Shown piece after piece: positions 61,475 through 64,000 of a stretch of 64,000 nucleotides of DNA. Source of the stretch: Cellulomonas sp. Leaf395 (GTDB lineage: Bacteria > Actinomycetota > Actinomycetes > Actinomycetales > Cellulomonadaceae); assembly GCF_001424125.1 (NCBI RefSeq), contig NZ_LMQI01000001.1, positions 585,688 through 649,687 of the forward strand, in the 5' to 3' direction. The position numbers and the translations under genes were made by a program. The notes beneath the pieces were generated by a model that saw nothing but the letters and a program-made list of their open reading frames with translations, had not been told where the DNA came from and searched no databases. Numbering within the stretch: the first letter of the stretch is position 1; every line of letters begins with the position of its first letter.

Positions 61475-62745
61475 TCACCCGCGTCCTGGCGCGACGCGAC
61501 GCCCTGCTGGCCGTCGGCGTCTGGGTGGCCGCCGTGCTCCCGCAGCTCGCGATCCTGCTCACGGCCGGCCGCGGCTTCCAGCCGGTCGGCGAAAGCGTCG
61601 ACGAGGCCGCCGCGCTGGTGGACGGACTCTCGACCGTCGCCAACGTCGGGCTGCTGGCGCTCTGCGCGACGCTGGTCGTGCTGGGCGTCCGCACCACCCC
61701 GTGGCGTCAGTGGCCGCTGCCCGCCCTGCTGGTCCTGCCGTGGGTGGTGGTCGTCGGGACCGGGCTCGCGACGGGATCGCGACCGGCGGCGATGACCGTG
61801 CTGTACCCGGCCATCGTGGCCGCCGCCTGGGTGGTCCGGGTCTCCTGGCAGGTGGTCCCAGTACTCGGCTGGCTCACCGCCGCGACCGCCGCCCTCAGCA
61901 TCGTCGCGGGACTGGTCGTCCCCCAGCTCGCCCGTTACCAGGACTACGAAGGTGCGGACGCGGAGAAGGCGGGACCGCTGGGCATCCTCGCCGGGCTGCT
62001 CCCCTCCGGGAACAACCTCGGTCTGTCGCTCGCGGTGGGCGTCCCGTCCGTGCTCGCGCTGCGCGGTGCCTGGCGGGTCGTGGCCGGCTCGCTCGTGCTC
62101 GTCGCCGTCGTCTGGTCCTACTCGCGGGGCGCCTGGCTCGCCGTGGTCCTGGTGCTCGCGGCAGCCGCCGTGCTGGCGGTCGTGCCCGCCCGCCACCGGG
62201 CGCTTGCGGCCGGGGTCGGGATGGGCGCGGTCGCGCTGCTCGCGGTGGCGCTCCCGCTGGCGGTGTCCTCCGCCACCGCGGTGGCCAACCGCGGCGGCTA
62301 CTGGATCGCCGGCCGAGAGGGATGGGCCCAGGCGCCCGTGCTCGGGCAGGGCTGGGACTACTACGACCGCCTCGCCGGCTCGGGAGACAACCTCGGCGGC
62401 TACGCGTACCACGCGCACAACCAGTTCGTGCAGCTGCTGGTCACCGGTGGGCTGGTGCTCGTCGTGGTGGTCGGGGCGCTGCTCGTCGTCGGTGCGGTCC
62501 GTGCGGCCCGCTCCGCGGAAGTGGGCGACGTCTGGCCGACGCTCAGCGTCGTGGCAATCCTGGCCGTGGGGATCGTCGAGGTGCCCTTCGGCGTGGTCGA
62601 CCGCACGATGTTCTGGCCGTACGTCCTCGTGCCGCTGTGCGTGGTCCTGCTCGGGCCGCGCCGCCCGGTCGGCGGCGAACGGGTGGACGCGGACACCAGG
62701 CCACCCGCCACGACTGCCGTAGGGCAGGGTGGTCCCCGTGCGTGA
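61471..62745 (+). CDS. O-antigen ligase/polymerase family protein (Wzy-like)
   Basis: A 424-residue membrane protein with eleven or twelve helices and one long extracellular loop containing the Wzy_C-type GREGWAQAPVLGQGWDYYD and YAYHAHNQFVQLLVTGG, where a His-x-H-N motif is typical. Likely polymerises repeat units outside the membrane. GTG start after GGGGAG, overlapping the GT2 gene by four bases. With the flippase downstream it makes this a Wzx/Wzy-dependent system. Confidence 0.88.
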   Translation: MITRVLARRDALLAVGVWVAAVLPQLAILLTAGRGFQPVGESVDEAAALVDGLSTVANVGLLALCATLVVLGVRTTPWRQWPLPALLVLPWVVVVGTGLATGSRPAAMTVLYPAIVAAAWVVRVSWQVVPVLGWLTAATAALSIVAGLVVPQLARYQDYEGADAEKAGPLGILAGLLPSGNNLGLSLAVGVPSVLALRGAWRVVAGSLVLVAVVWSYSRGAWLAVVLVLAAAAVLAVVPARHRALAAGVGMGAVALLAVALPLAVSSATAVANRGGYWIAGREGWAQAPVLGQGWDYYDRLAGSGDNLGGYAYHAHNQFVQLLVTGGLVLVVVVGALLVVGAVRAARSAEVGDVWPTLSVVAILAVGIVEVPFGVVDRTMFWPYVLVPLCVVLLGPRRPVGGERVDADTRPPATTAVGQGGPRA

Positions 62746-63799
62746 CGTCCTCGTCTCCGCCCGCGGGCAGACCGACAACCTGGGTGACTCCGTCCTGCGT
62801 CGAGGGCTGCTGGACGCGCTGCGCCCGCTGGGACGCCTCGTCGTGAACGTGGACGGGCTGCCCGACGGGTACGTCGGGGCGCTGGGCCTGCAAGCGCAGG
62901 ACGTTCTGGTCCGCGACCGTCGCGACTGGGCCCGGCGGTCCCTGTCCGGTGCGTGGGCCGGAGCGGTCTACGGCTTCAACGCGGGGGAGACGTACGCGAC
63001 CGCCGGCTATGCCGGCCACCTGCTCAAGACCGCGCCGCTGGTCGCGACCAGTCGGCTGCGCGGTGGGGCCGGGCTGCATGTCGGGCTCGGGCTGCGCGCA
63101 CCGCACCGGCTCTGGGGGCTTGCGCTGAACGTCGCACTGCTGTCGTGCGACGTCGTCGCGTGGCGCGACGCGGACAGCCGGTCGTGGGTGGGCCGTGGCG
63201 CGGTTGCGCCGGACTGGGGCTACGCCTTCGGCGCACCGGACCTCACCGCGGCCCGCGACGGCAGCGACAGGCCGGTGCTCGCGCTCTCCCTGCGCGGCGA
63301 CCGGCCCGCTCCGTCCGCCGTCTGGGTCGAGACGGTCCGTGCGCTGGCGTCGGACAGGTCGCTCGACGTCGTCGTCGTCCCGCAGGTGGGGCGCGACCTC
63401 CCGCGGGCGCGCGAGCTGGCCACGGACCTGGGGGGCGAGCTCGTCCCCTGGGACGGCGTCGACCACGCGGCTGCCGAGAAGGTGGTGCGCGACGTGTACC
63501 GGCGCGCGTCGTTCGTGGTGAGCGACCGGTTGCACGCGCTCGTGCTCGGGCACACCGAGGGCGCGTTGCCCGTCGGGCTCACGTCCGGGTCGGCCGGCAA
63601 GCTCACGCGGAGCCTGGCGACCGTCGGCGCCACCGGGACGGCGTTCAGCACGGAGGGCATCGGCGTCGACAACGCGCTGGCCCGGATCGACGAGCTCGCC
63701 ACGCGCCGGCCCGAGCTGGTGGACACCGTGGCCCGGGCGCGCACGCGGCTGGACGGGCTGCGGGCGCAGATGCGCCGCAGCGTGCGAGGCACCGGATGA
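62738..63799 (+). CDS. Polysaccharide pyruvyl transferase family protein
   Basis: A 353-residue protein that would transfer a pyruvyl ketal from PEP to a sugar of the polymer, giving acidity. It opens VLVSARGQTDNLGDSVLRRG, the family start, and later has VLALSLRGDRP, VVVPQVGRDLPRA and VVSDRLHALVLGHTEGALPVG, the conserved C-terminal domain. GTG at 62738 has AGGG upstream; GTG at 62729 is three codons earlier. Overlaps the ligase gene by eight bases and the next by ATGA. Confidence 0.9.
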   Translation: MRDVLVSARGQTDNLGDSVLRRGLLDALRPLGRLVVNVDGLPDGYVGALGLQAQDVLVRDRRDWARRSLSGAWAGAVYGFNAGETYATAGYAGHLLKTAPLVATSRLRGGAGLHVGLGLRAPHRLWGLALNVALLSCDVVAWRDADSRSWVGRGAVAPDWGYAFGAPDLTAARDGSDRPVLALSLRGDRPAPSAVWVETVRALASDRSLDVVVVPQVGRDLPRARELATDLGGELVPWDGVDHAAAEKVVRDVYRRASFVVSDRLHALVLGHTEGALPVGLTSGSAGKLTRSLATVGATGTAFSTEGIGVDNALARIDELATRRPELVDTVARARTRLDGLRAQMRRSVRGTG

Positions 63800-64000
63800 C
63801 CCTGGGCAGGACGGCTGTGCGCGGCTCGGCCGTGTCCATCGGCGGCCAGGGCTTCCGGATCGTGCTCCAGCTGGTCGGCCTCGCCGTGCTCGCGCGGCTG
63901 CTCGACCCGGCGGACTTCGGGGTCGTGGCGATGGTGACCGCGGCGATCGGCTTCGCGGACATCCTGCGTGACTTCGGGCTGTCGTCCGCCGCAGTGCAGG
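63796..64000 (+). CDS. Polysaccharide flippase (Wzx/RfbX-like), truncated at window end
   Basis: The first 68 codons only. The frame starts ATG at 63796 overlapping the previous stop, and reads TLGRTAVRGSAVSIGGQGFR, then a hydrophobic helix (IVLQLVGLAVLARLL), DPADFGVVAMV: the N-terminus of MATE/polysaccharide-transport flippases. It would translocate lipid-linked repeat units. The rest of the gene, and probably of the cluster, lies beyond 64000. Confidence 0.85.
   Translation, partial: MTLGRTAVRGSAVSIGGQGFRIVLQLVGLAVLARLLDPADFGVVAMVTAAIGFADILRDFGLSSAAVQ

Overview
The window is a continuous piece of a very GC-rich actinobacterial chromosome. GTG starts are frequent, many genes look leaderless (a -10 hexamer 6-7 bases before the start codon and no ribosome binding site), and both tRNA genes lack an encoded CCA end. 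Gene content and order point to the Micrococcales, most likely Cellulomonas or a close relative; this placement is inference from gene content, not from a search. The backbone follows the order known from the Mycobacterium tuberculosis mscL to glmU region: mscL, SAF protein, FmdB-like zinc ribbon, 5-formyl-THF cyclo-ligase, galU, moeA/glp, rimJ, membrane protein, then pmt, rsmI, metG, tatD, rpfB, ksgA, ispE, and finally glmU, prs, rplY, pth. Accessory blocks sit between these segments. I see no insertion sequence, prophage, integrase or CRISPR array.

Layout. 1-4.3 kb: the 3' part of a large helicase-like protein, a small hypothetical gene and a dienelactone-hydrolase-like enzyme. 4.4-13.8 kb: mscL to galU and the galU-glp-rimJ-glpR(sepX-like) division locus. 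The FmdB-like gene there is preceded by a CIRCE element, the HrcA heat-shock operator. 13.9-25.8 kb: accessory block after tRNA-Ala with a NUDIX gene, a DoxX-like frame that runs without a stop into an ECF41 sigma factor, a second SnoaL-fused ECF sigma factor, an ABC exporter with its own two-component system, a small methyltransferase operon, an ArsR-SRPBCC pair, a bile-acid-symporter-like carrier and a GH20 hexosaminidase. 25.8-28.5 kb: divergent pmt and rsmI. 28.6-32.0 kb: a two-gene cytochrome bd-like oxidase whose subunit I lacks the quinol loop, and a lipoprotein sugar dehydrogenase. 32.0-37.8 kb: metG-tatD and two tandem Rpf-family genes. 37.8-40.5 kb: divergent exported RidA-like protein and Tat-exported flavin amine oxidase. 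40.7-43.4 kb: ksgA-ispE and a second ArsR-SRPBCC pair. 43.5-49.4 kb: LCP cell-wall ligase, ABC-F protein, MarR-MFS operon, TetR regulator, tRNA-Gln and a small membrane protein. 49.6-56.0 kb: CapK-like adenylating enzyme, glmU-prs, SIMPL protein, rplY and pth. 56.1-64.0 kb: the start of a Wzx/Wzy-type exopolysaccharide cluster that runs off the window.

How the parts fit. GalU and GlmU make UDP-glucose and UDP-GlcNAc, which feed the cell wall and the exopolysaccharide operon. LCP, Rpf-like hydrolases and Glp/GlpR act in wall assembly and division. The most notable signals are an exact ECF41 promoter (TGTCACA, 16 bases, CGTC) in front of what looks like a relic target gene, the CydA without a Q-loop, the exported amine oxidase/RidA pair, shared MtrA-like repeats before both rpf genes, and a duplicated hairpin with compensatory changes upstream of the CapK-like gene and glmU.
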